The notes: generated from the sequence alone by a model not told the origin. Counted from the first letter of the stretch, positions 8,177 to 17,201 are shown. The stretch is DNA of 64,000 nt from Anaerolineae bacterium (GCA_022821805.1 JAJECX010000036.1:1-64000), one strand, 5' to 3'. Numbers and translations: made by a program.

Positions 8177-8965
8177 ATGGAACTGGCTAAAAGATTGGCG
8201 ACTAGTCAGGGTGAAGACGGCGGTTGGCTCTTGGTGTTGATCAAGGCTGTAATGTCTATGCCCGGCGCGCAAGTAGACCGTGATAGTTTCCTCCGCAGTC
8301 AACTCCGCAGCTATTTTCCAGACACGCAGGTACAGAAAGCCATCGCGACGAGACCAGCCGATGCAAACATTCCGCTAGACATGATCGACGGAATCGCAGA
8401 CAGTGTGATAAAGTCACACGTTCTTTTGGCGGCTTCGGCTTCTTTTGGGACCGGCGTACTGGGATTTGCTGCAATCCCATTGGTAATTTCAGCAGACATC
8501 ACCCAGTTTGTGTGGCACGCAGTGGTATTATCGCAGAAGCTCGCGTATCTGTATGGCTGGCCCAGTCTAATGAAGGAAAACATCAGTGACGATGAAACCG
8601 TGACACAAGTCGCACTGTTCTTGGGCGCCATGATGGGGGCTGGCGGCGCTCACGAAGCGTTAACTGTGGTCGCCAAACAGTTCGCTGGCGAGATCGCCCG
8701 CCAACTGCCCAAACAAGCCCTCACCAAAACACCTTACTACCCGGTCATAAAGGAAGTCCTAAAGTGGGTCGGCATCAAACTCACGAAAAAGTCGTTTGCC
8801 GACGGGGTTTCTAAAGTCATACCTATTCTCGGCGGCGGTGTGTCGGCAGGAGTGACTGCGGTGACCCTTCGCAAAATGGCGCGCCGGCTCAGGAATCACC
8901 TGAGCGGACTAGATTTCGCCAAGCAGTCTCAAGATAAACCGACCACTATTGTTATAGATTCATGA
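8177..8965 (+). CDS. Unknown protein with Gly/Ala-rich membrane-associating segments (EcsC-like?)
   Basis: A 262-residue protein. Residues about 75-105 (LAASASFGTGVLGFAAIPLVIS) and 210-235 (PILGGGVSAGVTAVTLRKMAR) are Gly/Ala-rich and hydrophobic, like the pattern of EcsC/DUF697-type proteins, where a Gly-rich segment precedes a basic TLRKMARR helix. This assignment is weak. Base composition is lower in GC than the neighbours, which could mean transfer. Its last four bases overlap the start of rmlC (ATGA), so the two are translationally coupled. Confidence 0.6.
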   Translation: MELAKRLATSQGEDGGWLLVLIKAVMSMPGAQVDRDSFLRSQLRSYFPDTQVQKAIATRPADANIPLDMIDGIADSVIKSHVLLAASASFGTGVLGFAAIPLVISADITQFVWHAVVLSQKLAYLYGWPSLMKENISDDETVTQVALFLGAMMGAGGAHEALTVVAKQFAGEIARQLPKQALTKTPYYPVIKEVLKWVGIKLTKKSFADGVSKVIPILGGGVSAGVTAVTLRKMARRLRNHLSGLDFAKQSQDKPTTIVIDS

Positions 8966-9507
8966 CCAACTCCCCCGCCCAGCCACTCGCCGCCATCCAA
9001 GGCGTCCAGACCGTGCCGCTCCAACCCTTCGGCGATGACCGCGGCCGCTTCATGGAAACCTTCCGCAAAGAATGGTTCCCCCAAGCCAATTGGGATCGCC
9101 TCCAATCCAACCGCAGCGACAGCGCCGCCGGCGTCCTGCGCGGCTTGCATTATCACTTCAGGCAGGTCGATTACTGGCTTGCTGTGCGCGGGCGCATCCG
9201 CGTCGGCTTGGTCGACTTGCGCCGCTCGTCACCCACCTATCTGGCCGCCGCTTCCCTCGATATGGGCGAGGAGGCGCTGCTGGGTTTGTTCATTCCCGAA
9301 GGCGTCGCTCATGGCTTCGCCGCCCTGACCGACTGCACGCTGATGTATATCGTCAACAACTATTATGACGGCGGCGCCGATGAATACGGCATCGCCTGGA
9401 ACGACCCCCAAGCCAACATCGACTGGGGCATCGCCAAGCCCGCGCTCTCCCAACGGGACCAAAATAACCCCCGCATCGCCGATATCCCACCCGCCGCCCA
9501 GCCCTAG
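8962..9507 (+). CDS. rfbC: dTDP-4-dehydrorhamnose 3,5-epimerase family protein (RmlC-like)
   Basis: A 181-residue cupin epimerase. It carries the RGRFMETFRKEWF opening, the NRSDS-x-AGVLRGLHYH core with the catalytic-region His, and the IPEGVAHGF block with the second conserved His. RmlC makes dTDP-4-dehydro-L-rhamnose for surface polysaccharides. The usual KLV after the HYQ motif is replaced by DYW, so substrate specificity may differ. The usual partners (rmlA, rmlB, rmlD) are not adjacent. It overlaps the previous gene by 4 bases. Confidence 0.85.
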   Translation: MTNSPAQPLAAIQGVQTVPLQPFGDDRGRFMETFRKEWFPQANWDRLQSNRSDSAAGVLRGLHYHFRQVDYWLAVRGRIRVGLVDLRRSSPTYLAAASLDMGEEALLGLFIPEGVAHGFAALTDCTLMYIVNNYYDGGADEYGIAWNDPQANIDWGIAKPALSQRDQNNPRIADIPPAAQP

Positions 9508-9616
9508 GGGCGCCCGCCGGTCAGTGTCGGCGGTCTGTGTCTACGCGACCTACGCGACCCATTTCGTCGCCCGCCCGCGACACCAAGCTGTAGTGGCGAG
9601 CTATCAGCTCGCCCGC
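9505..9616. repeat. Long palindromic repeat with internal module plus short unit
   Basis: Positions 9505-9573 read AGGGGCGCCCGCCGGTCAGTG, continue through a GTGTCTACGCGACC module and close with TTTCGTCGCCCGC. Positions 9590-9616 are a short unit, TGTAGTGGCGAGCTATCAGC, closing with TCGCCC. They lie between rmlC and the terminase 3' end and may serve as a convergent boundary. Confidence 0.65.
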
Positions 9617-9626
9617 GAATCAGACC

Positions 9627-10874
9627 TCAAGCAAAATCAAAGCCCGCCCCGCAATGCTCCACACCGTGCCAAGCCAGCGCAGTCGCGATCACCGTGTCGT
9701 CATGGCTGCCAGGCAGCGCGCCATAGCGATACCCGCCACCGGGCAGGCGCTCCAGCGAATAACCGGCCAACTCGCCCAGCAGCACTGGATCATCCAGCAA
9801 GCCCAGATAACCGCGCTCAATCGCCAGCGCCAGCGATTCGATCAGCGGCGACTTGCTCTTCGAGGTGGTGAGGAAGCTGCGCATCGGCAAGCCCTCGTCC
9901 TGCAGCGCCTCGATATTGGGCGCGCCGATGCTGTTGGCTTCCGCCCAGATCAACTGCGGACGCCAATGCGCCGCCAGCGCCTTCAGCCGCCCTCGCTGCA
10001 AACGCCAGCCGATATTGTTGAAGCGATCCAGCGCCACCATCCGCCGCGCCGTGGCATCAATTACGGCGATGACGGTGTAATCGTGGTGACGCCCCCAATC
10101 GACCCCGGCTACGTAGATGTGGCTCGCTTCCGGCGCATCAGGCGCAAAGGGGATCACAGCGGCGCGAATGCCGCGGAAGACCTGCCCGCTCTCATCGCTG
10201 AACTCAGCCAGGTATTCGGTCCGCCAGACATGCTCGCTCGTCTGGCGGCGGATGCCTTCCAGCTCTTTCCAGGCAATGAAGGGGCTGTTTGCCGTGGAGA
10301 AGTGAAAGGACATCCATTCTTTCTCTTCGCCGTCCATGCCAGTCTTGAATTGTTCCCAGAACCAGTTGCGTCCAAAGGGTGTGCTCAGGAACAGGGCGCC
10401 GCCGCCTGTGGTCGTCAGCATCGGGCGCACGATTTCGGGCCAGACGCGCGGCTCCATAAACGCGGCTTCATCCAGCACCGCCAGGTCCAGCCCCTCGCCG
10501 CGCAGATTGTCCGGATGGTGAGTGCTGCGCACCGCGATCATGCCGCCGCCGGCGATGTCAATTCGCCGCTCGCTCTCGCTGACGCTGATGCCCGACAGCG
10601 TCCGTACGCTCGCCTTCAAATCGCGCCAGACCTGGCTCGCCATGATCATTGTTGGCGCCAGCCACCAGCCTCGTTTCTTGTCCCGTACTGAATTCTGCAG
10701 AAGCGCCGTTTTGCCCAGCTCGGTCTTGCCCCAGCGCCGTCCGCAAGCGACCACCTTGAAGCGCGCCGGGTGATCCAGCGCTAGCTCCTGCCCAGGGTGG
10801 GGCATCCTGAACCTGACCGTCATAGTAGTATTCGAAGCGGATGACTTGTTCTTCGCCCTCATCGATTTCTTCAA
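9627..10874 (-). CDS. Phage-type terminase large subunit (TerL)
   Basis: A 415-residue DNA-packaging ATPase/nuclease. Walker A is CGRRWGKTELGK (about residues 44-55). Walker B is LAVLDEAAF. A coupling motif follows in LSTPFGRNWFWEQF. The RNase H-like nuclease domain starts GVDWGRHHDYT, continues with WAEANSIG and ends with HDDTVIATALAW, so the acidic metal ligands appear intact. The TTG start was chosen because GGAGGAGG lies just upstream; ATGs at codons 5 and 18 are alternatives. No portal, protease or capsid gene lies nearby, which is unusual for a prophage. The gene overlaps the upstream small-subunit-like ORF by over 300 bases. Confidence 0.85.
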   Translation of the reverse strand: MKKSMRAKNKSSASNTTMTVRFRMPHPGQELALDHPARFKVVACGRRWGKTELGKTALLQNSVRDKKRGWWLAPTMIMASQVWRDLKASVRTLSGISVSESERRIDIAGGGMIAVRSTHHPDNLRGEGLDLAVLDEAAFMEPRVWPEIVRPMLTTTGGGALFLSTPFGRNWFWEQFKTGMDGEEKEWMSFHFSTANSPFIAWKELEGIRRQTSEHVWRTEYLAEFSDESGQVFRGIRAAVIPFAPDAPEASHIYVAGVDWGRHHDYTVIAVIDATARRMVALDRFNNIGWRLQRGRLKALAAHWRPQLIWAEANSIGAPNIEALQDEGLPMRSFLTTSKSKSPLIESLALAIERGYLGLLDDPVLLGELAGYSLERLPGGGYRYGALPGSHDDTVIATALAWHGVEHCGAGFDFA

Positions 10875-11211
10875 CTGCCTCCTCCAGTTTCAATGCGTGA
10901 TTGACCAGGCTGCCGAGCGCCGTGGCCAGTTGATTCAAAGGCGCTTTCGACAGCGCCTCGGCATCCATCCGCGCCAGAATCGATTTGCCCCGTTCCAGCA
11001 TCTCGAATTGCAAGTCGAGCGTCAGGCGGTCGCGCTGGCGCTTCTGTTTCTGGCGATATCGGCGCCGCAGGTCGTCCTCGACGCCCAGCCATCCTTGAAG
11101 CGTGCGCGTCGGAATCTCCAGAAACTCGCTTACGCGCGCAATATCGCCATCGTGTTCGTCTACTTCGTTCAGCGCATTGATCTTGGTGCTGAGGGAATAT
11201 CGTCGAGTCAT
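10558..11211 (-). CDS. Terminase small-subunit-like DNA-binding protein
   Basis: About 217 residues from the ATG giving MTRRYSLSTKINAL. Residues 1-50 look like a helix-turn-helix (ARVSEFLEIPTRTLQGWL), followed by a basic linker and a helical region (about 60-130). This order fits terminase small subunits and the gene directly precedes TerL. The last 80 or so residues are low-complexity (Gly/Ala/Arg) and lie out of frame over the TerL start, so the genuine C-terminus is uncertain; a lost stop or a frameshift is possible. Upstream in-frame starts at 11229 and 11268 cannot be excluded. Confidence 0.6.
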   Translation of the reverse strand: MTRRYSLSTKINALNEVDEHDGDIARVSEFLEIPTRTLQGWLGVEDDLRRRYRQKQKRQRDRLTLDLQFEMLERGKSILARMDAEALSKAPLNQLATALGSLVNHALKLEEAVEEIDEGEEQVIRFEYYYDGQVQDAPPWAGASAGSPGALQGGRLRTALGQDRAGQNGASAEFSTGQETRLVAGANNDHGEPGLARFEGERTDAVGHQRQRERAAN

Positions 11212-11461
11212 TCTGCAAGCGCGCTCCATCTCTCTTTCTGCTGAAAAAGACCGAAGAGACTCCCACATCTCGCCATCCGGCTCTTAGCGGGAACGGCTGG
11301 CAATCCGTCCGCGCATGGGAATCTCTTTCAGTCCGCGAGCAGACTAGCACGAATGTTCTAATGACGGGTGACGCTTTGTTCGCGTATTGTTTTATCGCCG
11401 CGGAGATATAGAGGAGCGCGCATTCTGCCTATAAAGGGCCTTAGACCGAAAAGACGAAAGC

Positions 11462-11490
11462 GCAGGGGCGGCTTACAAAGTCGCCCGTCG
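11462..11490. repeat. Palindromic repeat in the terminase/cyclase gap
   Basis: CAGGGGCGGCTTACAAAG followed by TCGCCCG is a short member of the family. The 11269-11608 gap otherwise holds the divergent upstream regions of the terminase and cyclase genes. Confidence 0.55.
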
Positions 11491-11544
11491 AACATGTTGG
11501 CGGGAGGGCGGGGGTTTGAGGCAATGGCGCGCCCGACAGCGCCA

Positions 11545-11573
11545 CTGCCATCAGCGCGATTTTGCAGTATACT
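11545..11573 (+). promoter_or_regulatory. Predicted promoter of the cyclase operon
   Basis: CTGCCA (4/6 match to the -35 consensus) at 11545-11550 and TATACT at 11568-11573 have a 17-base spacer. The predicted start is near 11580, about 29 bases before the chosen ATG. The same TATACT -10 occurs at the small RNAs and the sugar transporter. Confidence 0.55.
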
Positions 11574-11608
11574 CTTTGTAGTTGACGATAGCGCCATTGA
11601 GCGGCTGC

Positions 11609-13375
11609 ATGTCAGAAGCGCAAGAAACCGCCACCAACCTTATAGCGGAACTTCGGCAGCTGGAAGACCAGTTGGATGAGGTGAACAAGACGCTGGAAGC
11701 GCAGCGGGAGTTGCTGCGCCGCCGCCGCTTGGCCATGCCGGCCGCCATCATCAACAACGTCGAAATGCTCAAGCAAGACTTCAAGCGGCTGGAGAGCGAC
11801 GTGCTCGAAGATCAGACCGAGTTGCGGCAGCTGCGGGTGCTCTCCGAGATGTCGACGCGCATAACCAACTCGCTCGATATCGATACTGTCTTGCAGGAGA
11901 CGATGGAATTGGTCATCGTGCTGACGAATGCCGAGCGCGGTTACATCGTGCTAACCAACGACGACACCGGCGAGCTGGAGTTCCGCATAAGCAGCGAAGG
12001 CGGTCTCATGGGACCGGCAATGGCGTCGAGCGATCGACCGCAGATTAGCATGACGGTCGTCAACGAAGTGATCGATACCGGCGAACCCTTGCTCGCCGAT
12101 AACGCTTTCAAAGACGAAAGGCTGTCGGAGAATCAGAGCATCATCAACTTCACGCTGCGCTCCGTGCTATGCGTGCCCCTGCGATACAAGGAGCGGATCA
12201 CCGGCGTCGTCTATGTGGACAATCGCCTGGTCGCGGGCATCTTCACCGAGCGCGAATTGAATCTGATGATGGCTTTCGCCAACACCGCCGCGGTCGCCAT
12301 CGCCAACGCTGGCATGTATATGCGCGCCGAACAGAACCTGGCGGCGATCACCCATGTCAAAGAACTGATGGACAATATCTTTTCTTCGGTCGGCAGCGGC
12401 ATTATCGCGATTGACTCGAATGATCTGGTCCACACTTTTAACCGCGCCGCATCCGAGTTTCTGGATCTTCAGCCGGAGGTGGCGGTCGGCTACGATGTCG
12501 CCCAGGTGATGCGGAACGCGGCGCTGGAATTGCAAGATCACTTGGAGCATGTGAAGCAGCATGACATGGATCACTCGCTTGAGCTCAGCGCTGAGCTGCC
12601 GGGCCGCGGTCAAGTTGCGCTGGCGCTCTCGCTTTCGCCGCTCAAAGACAGCAACGACACCACTCATGGCGTCACTTTGGTGATGGATGATGTAACGCAT
12701 TTGTACGAGCACGAAACCACAATCAACGCCATGAAGCGGATCTTGCCCGAAGGCATGGTCGACAAGATCAACGAGATCGCCAATATCGAGATGGGCGGCC
12801 TGCGGCGCGAAGTCACTTGCTTATTCGCCGATGTGCGTCCCTGGATCACCCTGCCCGATGTCGCCGCCAGCGAGAAGCTCCGGATTCTCAACCAATATCA
12901 GGCGATTGCCACGGTCTGCATTCATGAATCCGGCGGGATTGTCGACAAATACATGGGAAATGAGGTGATGGCGCTCTTCAATACCCAACTCAATCCCATA
13001 CACAATCACGCCCAGATGGCGCTTGAATGCGGCCTGCTGATGCGCGATCGCTTTGTCGAACTCTACCAGGAATCGGGCATTGAGCCGGATCCGCATTATT
13101 ACATCATCGGAATGTTCACCGGCGACGCCACCTTGGGCAATGTCGGCAGCTTCCAGCGGCGCGAGTTCACGGCTTTGGGCAACAGCATCAATACCGCCAG
13201 GCGCATTCAGGAGAATGCCGCGCCGGGCGCCATCACCATCGTGCAGCAGACGCTGGATCACTTCCTGGCTAATAACGACGGCCGCCGCCATTATGACTTT
13301 CAGCCGCGCGATCCCATCTATGGCAAAGGGCTTTCGGTTGGCATGCAAGCCTATGAGGTTTATCGAAGCGCATGA
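11609..13375 (+). CDS. GAF-PAS class III nucleotidyl cyclase, C2-like half
   Basis: A 588-residue soluble signalling protein: coiled coil (about 5-85), GAF domain (about 90-245), PAS-like domain (about 260-380) and class III cyclase catalytic domain (about 400-588). In the catalytic domain the first metal Asp is present (D408 in FADVR), but the second metal Asp is replaced by Asn (N451 in DKYMGNEVM). The purine-binding Lys (K447) and Thr (T521) and the transition-state Asn (N528) and Arg (R532) are present. Alone it should be a poor catalyst. The next gene supplies the missing pattern. The ATG at 11609 is preferred to a TTG 27 bases upstream. The stop overlaps the next start (ATGA). The product (cAMP or cGMP) is not proven; Lys plus Thr suggests cAMP. 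Confidence 0.85.
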   Translation: MSEAQETATNLIAELRQLEDQLDEVNKTLEAQRELLRRRRLAMPAAIINNVEMLKQDFKRLESDVLEDQTELRQLRVLSEMSTRITNSLDIDTVLQETMELVIVLTNAERGYIVLTNDDTGELEFRISSEGGLMGPAMASSDRPQISMTVVNEVIDTGEPLLADNAFKDERLSENQSIINFTLRSVLCVPLRYKERITGVVYVDNRLVAGIFTERELNLMMAFANTAAVAIANAGMYMRAEQNLAAITHVKELMDNIFSSVGSGIIAIDSNDLVHTFNRAASEFLDLQPEVAVGYDVAQVMRNAALELQDHLEHVKQHDMDHSLELSAELPGRGQVALALSLSPLKDSNDTTHGVTLVMDDVTHLYEHETTINAMKRILPEGMVDKINEIANIEMGGLRREVTCLFADVRPWITLPDVAASEKLRILNQYQAIATVCIHESGGIVDKYMGNEVMALFNTQLNPIHNHAQMALECGLLMRDRFVELYQESGIEPDPHYYIIGMFTGDATLGNVGSFQRREFTALGNSINTARRIQENAAPGAITIVQQTLDHFLANNDGRRHYDFQPRDPIYGKGLSVGMQAYEVYRSA

Positions 13376-15150
13376 GTGAGGCAGTCAGGGCTACGGGCTT
13401 CGGCGCGATTCAGACTCAACTCACTGGGCTGAAGACGCGCGCCGATGATGTGAAAACCTTGCTCGAGCAGCAGCAGGAGTTGCTGCGCCGCCGCGGCATT
13501 AGTCTGCCCCCCAAAGCCATTGATCGTCTGTGGACGGTCTGCTCCAGCATCGACAGGCTGTCAGTCGCCCTGGTGGATACGCATATGCAGCTGCAGCAGC
13601 TTCGGCGTCTGGCTGACACCACCGCGCTGGTCAATTCGGCGCAGGAAACCGATGAAGTTCTGAACGAAGTGATGGAAACGGTCATCCAACTGACGCAGGC
13701 GGAACGCGGTTACATTGTATTGAAGAACCGCGATAGCGGCGAAATGGAATTCGCCGTCGCCCGTGGCTTAAGCGCCGAAGAGACGGCCGCCGGCGGTCGC
13801 ATCGTCAGTTGGTCGGTTATCAATATGGTGGCGGAAAGCGGCGAGCCGCTGCTGACCGTTGACGCCGGCGCCGACGAGCAATTCAGCCACAGCGAGAGCA
13901 TAGCCGGCTTCAGCCTCCTCAGCATCCTGGCGGTGCCGCTGATCGCGCGCGACGAAGTCATCGGCGTCGCCTATTGCGACAATCGGGTCATGGCCGGTTT
14001 GTTCAAAGAAAACGAATTGGGCTTGCTGACGAGCTTCGGGCAGCAGGCGGCGGTCGCCATCGAAAACGCGCGCCTCTTCGAAGACATCCGCGCGCAGCTG
14101 TCGCTGATCGAAGAGATGCAAGCGCGCCTGTCCAATATCTTCGCTTCAATCGGCGCCGGCGTCATCACCGTCAACGGCGAGAATTGTGTGCTCGTCTGCA
14201 ATGAGGCGGCGGAAAAAATAACCGGCGCCACTAACGCCAAAGCCTGCGGGATGCGCTTGCGCGCTGTGTTGCCCCAGGTCACCGAAAACTTTCATGACTC
14301 GGTCGAGCACGTCCGCCGCGAGCAAATGAAATATATGTGGGCAGAGCGCTTTGAGCAGCACGGACGGCAGCGTTACTGGCAGGTGGTTGCCAGCCCCCTG
14401 CGCAGCGACGATCAGGTCAATCACGGCGTCGCCCTGGTCATTGATGACTTGACCGAGCGCAAGGAGCAGGAAGAGCAGCGCCGCCTGCTGGGCACCTTCG
14501 TGCCCGAGGCGCTCGTTGAGAATATCGGCTCCATCAGCGAATTGGACACCAGCCCGGCCGAGCGCACGATTTCGGCGATGTTCGCTGATGTGGATGGCTT
14601 CACCGCCTTCAGCGAATACCTGCAGCCGGAAGATTTAATGCGGATCATCAACAAGTATCTTGGTGGGGCAAGCGATGCCATCAATGAGCACGATGGCATT
14701 GTCGATCAATACCTTGGCGATGCGATCAAGGCGCTCTGGAATTCGCAGTTGAATCAGCAGGACGACCATGCCCTGCGGGCGGTGCGGGCGGCGCTGGCGA
14801 TCGTGGATAAAGTGCAGGCGGTGCATGAAGCGGAGAAGGACGATCATGCGCTTCGCTTCTGCATCGGCATCCACACCGGGGATGCTGTGTTGGGCATGGT
14901 CGGCGGCGCAAACCGCATTGAATTCGCCGCGCTGGGCGAGGCGCCCGATGTCGGCAAGTTTCTGCAAGAGAACGCCGAACCGGGCGAAATAATCATCAGC
15001 CCCGAGACCTACGAGCTGGTCAAAGGTCATGTTCAGGCCGACCCGATACCGGCGCGAAAGATGAATGCTGGCTTTGAGCGCTTCAATACCATTTACCGCG
15101 TACGCACTGCGAGCGGTTCCAACAATGGGGCGGATGGCGCGCTTGCTTAG
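13372..15150 (+). CDS. GAF-PAS class III nucleotidyl cyclase, C1-like half
   Basis: A 592-residue paralogue of the preceding protein with the same order: coiled coil (about 5-90), GAF (about 95-245), PAS (about 255-375) and cyclase domain (about 395-580). Both metal-binding Asps are present (D406 in FADVDGFT, D450 in YLGDAI). The purine-selecting Lys is Gln (Q446), the Thr/Asp position is Ala (A519), the transition-state Asn is Asp (D526) and the Arg is Phe (F530). This resembles the C1 half of mammalian adenylyl cyclases, with the upstream protein as C2. It is translationally coupled to that gene by a 4-base overlap. The family is known to be active as dimers with residues from both chains; obligate heterodimerisation is my inference. 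Confidence 0.85.
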   Translation: MSEAVRATGFGAIQTQLTGLKTRADDVKTLLEQQQELLRRRGISLPPKAIDRLWTVCSSIDRLSVALVDTHMQLQQLRRLADTTALVNSAQETDEVLNEVMETVIQLTQAERGYIVLKNRDSGEMEFAVARGLSAEETAAGGRIVSWSVINMVAESGEPLLTVDAGADEQFSHSESIAGFSLLSILAVPLIARDEVIGVAYCDNRVMAGLFKENELGLLTSFGQQAAVAIENARLFEDIRAQLSLIEEMQARLSNIFASIGAGVITVNGENCVLVCNEAAEKITGATNAKACGMRLRAVLPQVTENFHDSVEHVRREQMKYMWAERFEQHGRQRYWQVVASPLRSDDQVNHGVALVIDDLTERKEQEEQRRLLGTFVPEALVENIGSISELDTSPAERTISAMFADVDGFTAFSEYLQPEDLMRIINKYLGGASDAINEHDGIVDQYLGDAIKALWNSQLNQQDDHALRAVRAALAIVDKVQAVHEAEKDDHALRFCIGIHTGDAVLGMVGGANRIEFAALGEAPDVGKFLQENAEPGEIIISPETYELVKGHVQADPIPARKMNAGFERFNTIYRVRTASGSNNGADGALA

Positions 15151-15209
15151 GCGCCCCGTTCTGCCGCCTGTCGACCTGCCGGTCGGCGCCATGCTGAGTA
15201 GGGCGGGCA

Positions 15210-16244
15210 ATGATCAGCCATAACGCGCGCCACGGCGAGACGCCAGAGCGCGTCAAGTTCATCGGATTGGCATCGATCGCCGCCCTTTTGCTCATTGCGA
15301 TCGGGCATCAGGCCAACAGTTCCGGGCGCGAGTATATGCTCGTGCTCAGCGTCTTCGCCACGCGCTTTCTCGGCATCTTCGTCGAGGCGGTTCCATTTTT
15401 GCTGCTGGGGTCGATCACATCCGGCTTGATCGAGACTTTCATCAAATCCGACGACATCATGCGCCTTCTGCCGCGCAATCGACTGGGCGCGGCTATCAGC
15501 GGCGCTTTCCTGGGCCTAGTCTTTCCCGTCTGTGAATGCGGCGTGGTGCCGGTTGCGCGCCGGCTCTTCACCAAAGGCACGCCGGTGTCGCTTGGCGTAG
15601 CCTTCCTGCTGGCGGCGCCTTTCATGAATCCCATCGTATTCGCCAGCACCTATATCGCCTTCGGCTTTGGTCCCGTCTTCATCGGACGGGTCGTCGTCAC
15701 CATACTCGTCGCCGTGATCGTCGGCACGGTCATTGGCGCCTTCGCCAAGCCAGAGGCGGTGCTGAAGCCGATCGCGCTCGGCGGCGGGCGTGAGGACCAT
15801 GCGCATTGCGATCACGACGAGCCATCGACGCGCGTCAAGCTGATGGGCGCGCTGCAGATCGCCGGCGACGAATTCTTCGAAATGGGGCGCTTCCTGGTCT
15901 TTGGCTCAATGCTGGCGGCGCTCATGCAGACGCTCGTGCCTCAGGAGAGCCTGCTGGCGCTCGGCGCCGGTCCGATCTTTTCCGTCGTCTTCATGCAGGT
16001 CCTCGCCTATGTGCTCAGCGTTTGCTCAACCGTGGACAGCTTCCTGGCGCTGGCTTTTGTGAACACTTTCACCACCGGCGCCATCGTCAGTTTTCTCAGC
16101 TTTGGTCCAATGGTGGATATCAAGAGTACGCTGATGTTCACCGGCGTTTTCCGCCGCCGGATCGTTTTGTACCTGATCTTGCTGCCATTTGTGATGAACC
16201 TGCTGGCCGGCACCGTGATCAATGCCCTATTGGGTTATGTCTGA
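15210..16244 (+). CDS. Permease of the DUF318/UPF0718 family
   Basis: A 344-residue integral membrane protein with about eight hydrophobic segments. It has the family motif [18 protein letters not shown] (about residues 104-121), the [14 protein letters not shown] block and a second half-repeat with [14 protein letters not shown]. Members are proposed metal or metalloid exporters; the paired Cys and the hydrophilic loop [10 protein letters not shown] (about 194-203) fit metal binding. The next gene is the usual DUF1980 partner, which supports the assignment. Transport direction and substrate are unknown. The gene follows the cyclase pair by 59 bases on the same strand. Confidence 0.8.
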   Translation: MISHNARHGETPERVKFIGLASIAALLLIAIGHQANSSGREYMLVLSVFATRFLGIFVEAVPFLLLGSITSGLIETFIKSDDIMRLLPRNRLGAAISGAFLGLVFPVCECGVVPVARRLFTKGTPVSLGVAFLLAAPFMNPIVFASTYIAFGFGPVFIGRVVVTILVAVIVGTVIGAFAKPEAVLKPIALGGGREDHAHCDHDEPSTRVKLMGALQIAGDEFFEMGRFLVFGSMLAALMQTLVPQESLLALGAGPIFSVVFMQVLAYVLSVCSTVDSFLALAFVNTFTTGAIVSFLSFGPMVDIKSTLMFTGVFRRRIVLYLILLPFVMNLLAGTVINALLGYV

Positions 16245-16282
16245 TGCGCATTTGGATTTCCATCACTATTCAGTCGCATAGA

Positions 16283-16355
16283 TGTAGGGGCGGCTTATTG
16301 AGTCGCCCAAAATCAAGACCTGAAAAGCAGGCGACCGGGTTGGTCGCCCTACAAG
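16283..16355. repeat. Two palindromic repeats between permease and DUF1980 gene
   Basis: 16283-16309 reads TGTAGGGGCGGCTTATTGAG with closing TCGCCC. 16330-16355 reads GGCGACCGGGTTGGTCGCCC followed by TACA. They are in opposite orientation relative to the TGTAGG end. Confidence 0.7.
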
Positions 16356-16445
16356 ATTCGATTTAGATTGGTTGCGTTATTGGGTGTCAACCATGTTTGA
16401 CTAGCGAGCGACTGTGATGACAAATCGTATGGCGAGAACCGAGCA

Positions 16446-17201
16446 ATGACAGTGGCGCAGCGGAAGCATCATGATGCGGCGAACGGAATCGCCCGGGCCA
16501 AGACGCTCATCCTCTTCGGCATGGGCATCTATCTGACGCTGCTGATAATGACTGGCAGCCTGGACAATTACATCAATCAGCGCTTCGCCTGGCTGGTTGT
16601 CGTCGGCGCGCTGCTATTCTTTCTTTTGGCGCTTGTGAATTTCTATAGCAGCCGCAATACGGCGCAGCGCGATCATGAGCATCATCACCATCACCATCAC
16701 CATCACTACCATGTCACCTGGGATATCGTGCTGGTGGTGGCGTTTCCGCTGCTGCTGGCGATCTTGATTCCTTCGCGCGCGCTGGGGATTGAAGCAGTGA
16801 ATGGCGGCGTCAGCTTGAATCCGGTCGGCGTCGCGGGGGTGAGCCGCAGTCCACTCGATCGCAATATCCTGGATTGGCTGCGCGAATTCGACCGGGCGGC
16901 GACGCCGGCGCAATTCAACGGGACGCCCGTCGATGTGGTCGGCTTCGTTTATCGCGAGCCCTCTCATCCCGAAGACGGCTTCATGCTCGCTCGATTTACG
17001 TTGAGCTGCTGCGTCGCCGATGCCTTCCCCATCGGCATGCCGGTGATAGCGGACGGGGCCGGCGATCTCACCGAAGGTGAATGGCTGCGCGTGGGCGGTC
17101 AACTGAAAGCATCGGCTTTCGCTGGCGACTTCCTGCCAGTTGTCGTCGCCGAGATGGTTGAGCGCGTTGACGAACCGGCGCAGCCCTATTTGTATCCGTG
17201 A
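16446..17201 (+). CDS. DUF1980/TIGR03943-type membrane protein with His-rich loop
   Basis: A 251-residue protein. Two or three N-terminal membrane segments (about 20-65 and 95-115) flank a striking loop with eleven His within 13 residues (about 77-90), a likely Zn, Ni or Cu site. The C-terminal soluble domain (about 130-251) contains the family Cys pair in TLSCCVADAFP. This family regularly neighbours DUF318 permeases and is thought to act as its partner. The His run is encoded by mixed CAT/CAC codons in native context, not a tag. Confidence 0.8.
   Translation: MTVAQRKHHDAANGIARAKTLILFGMGIYLTLLIMTGSLDNYINQRFAWLVVVGALLFFLLALVNFYSSRNTAQRDHEHHHHHHHHHYHVTWDIVLVVAFPLLLAILIPSRALGIEAVNGGVSLNPVGVAGVSRSPLDRNILDWLREFDRAATPAQFNGTPVDVVGFVYREPSHPEDGFMLARFTLSCCVADAFPIGMPVIADGAGDLTEGEWLRVGGQLKASAFAGDFLPVVVAEMVERVDEPAQPYLYP

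Noticed and set aside
16679..16712. His-run suggesting a cloning tag or vector contamination
   Set aside because: It uses mixed His codons inside a conserved DUF1980 protein next to its usual permease partner.
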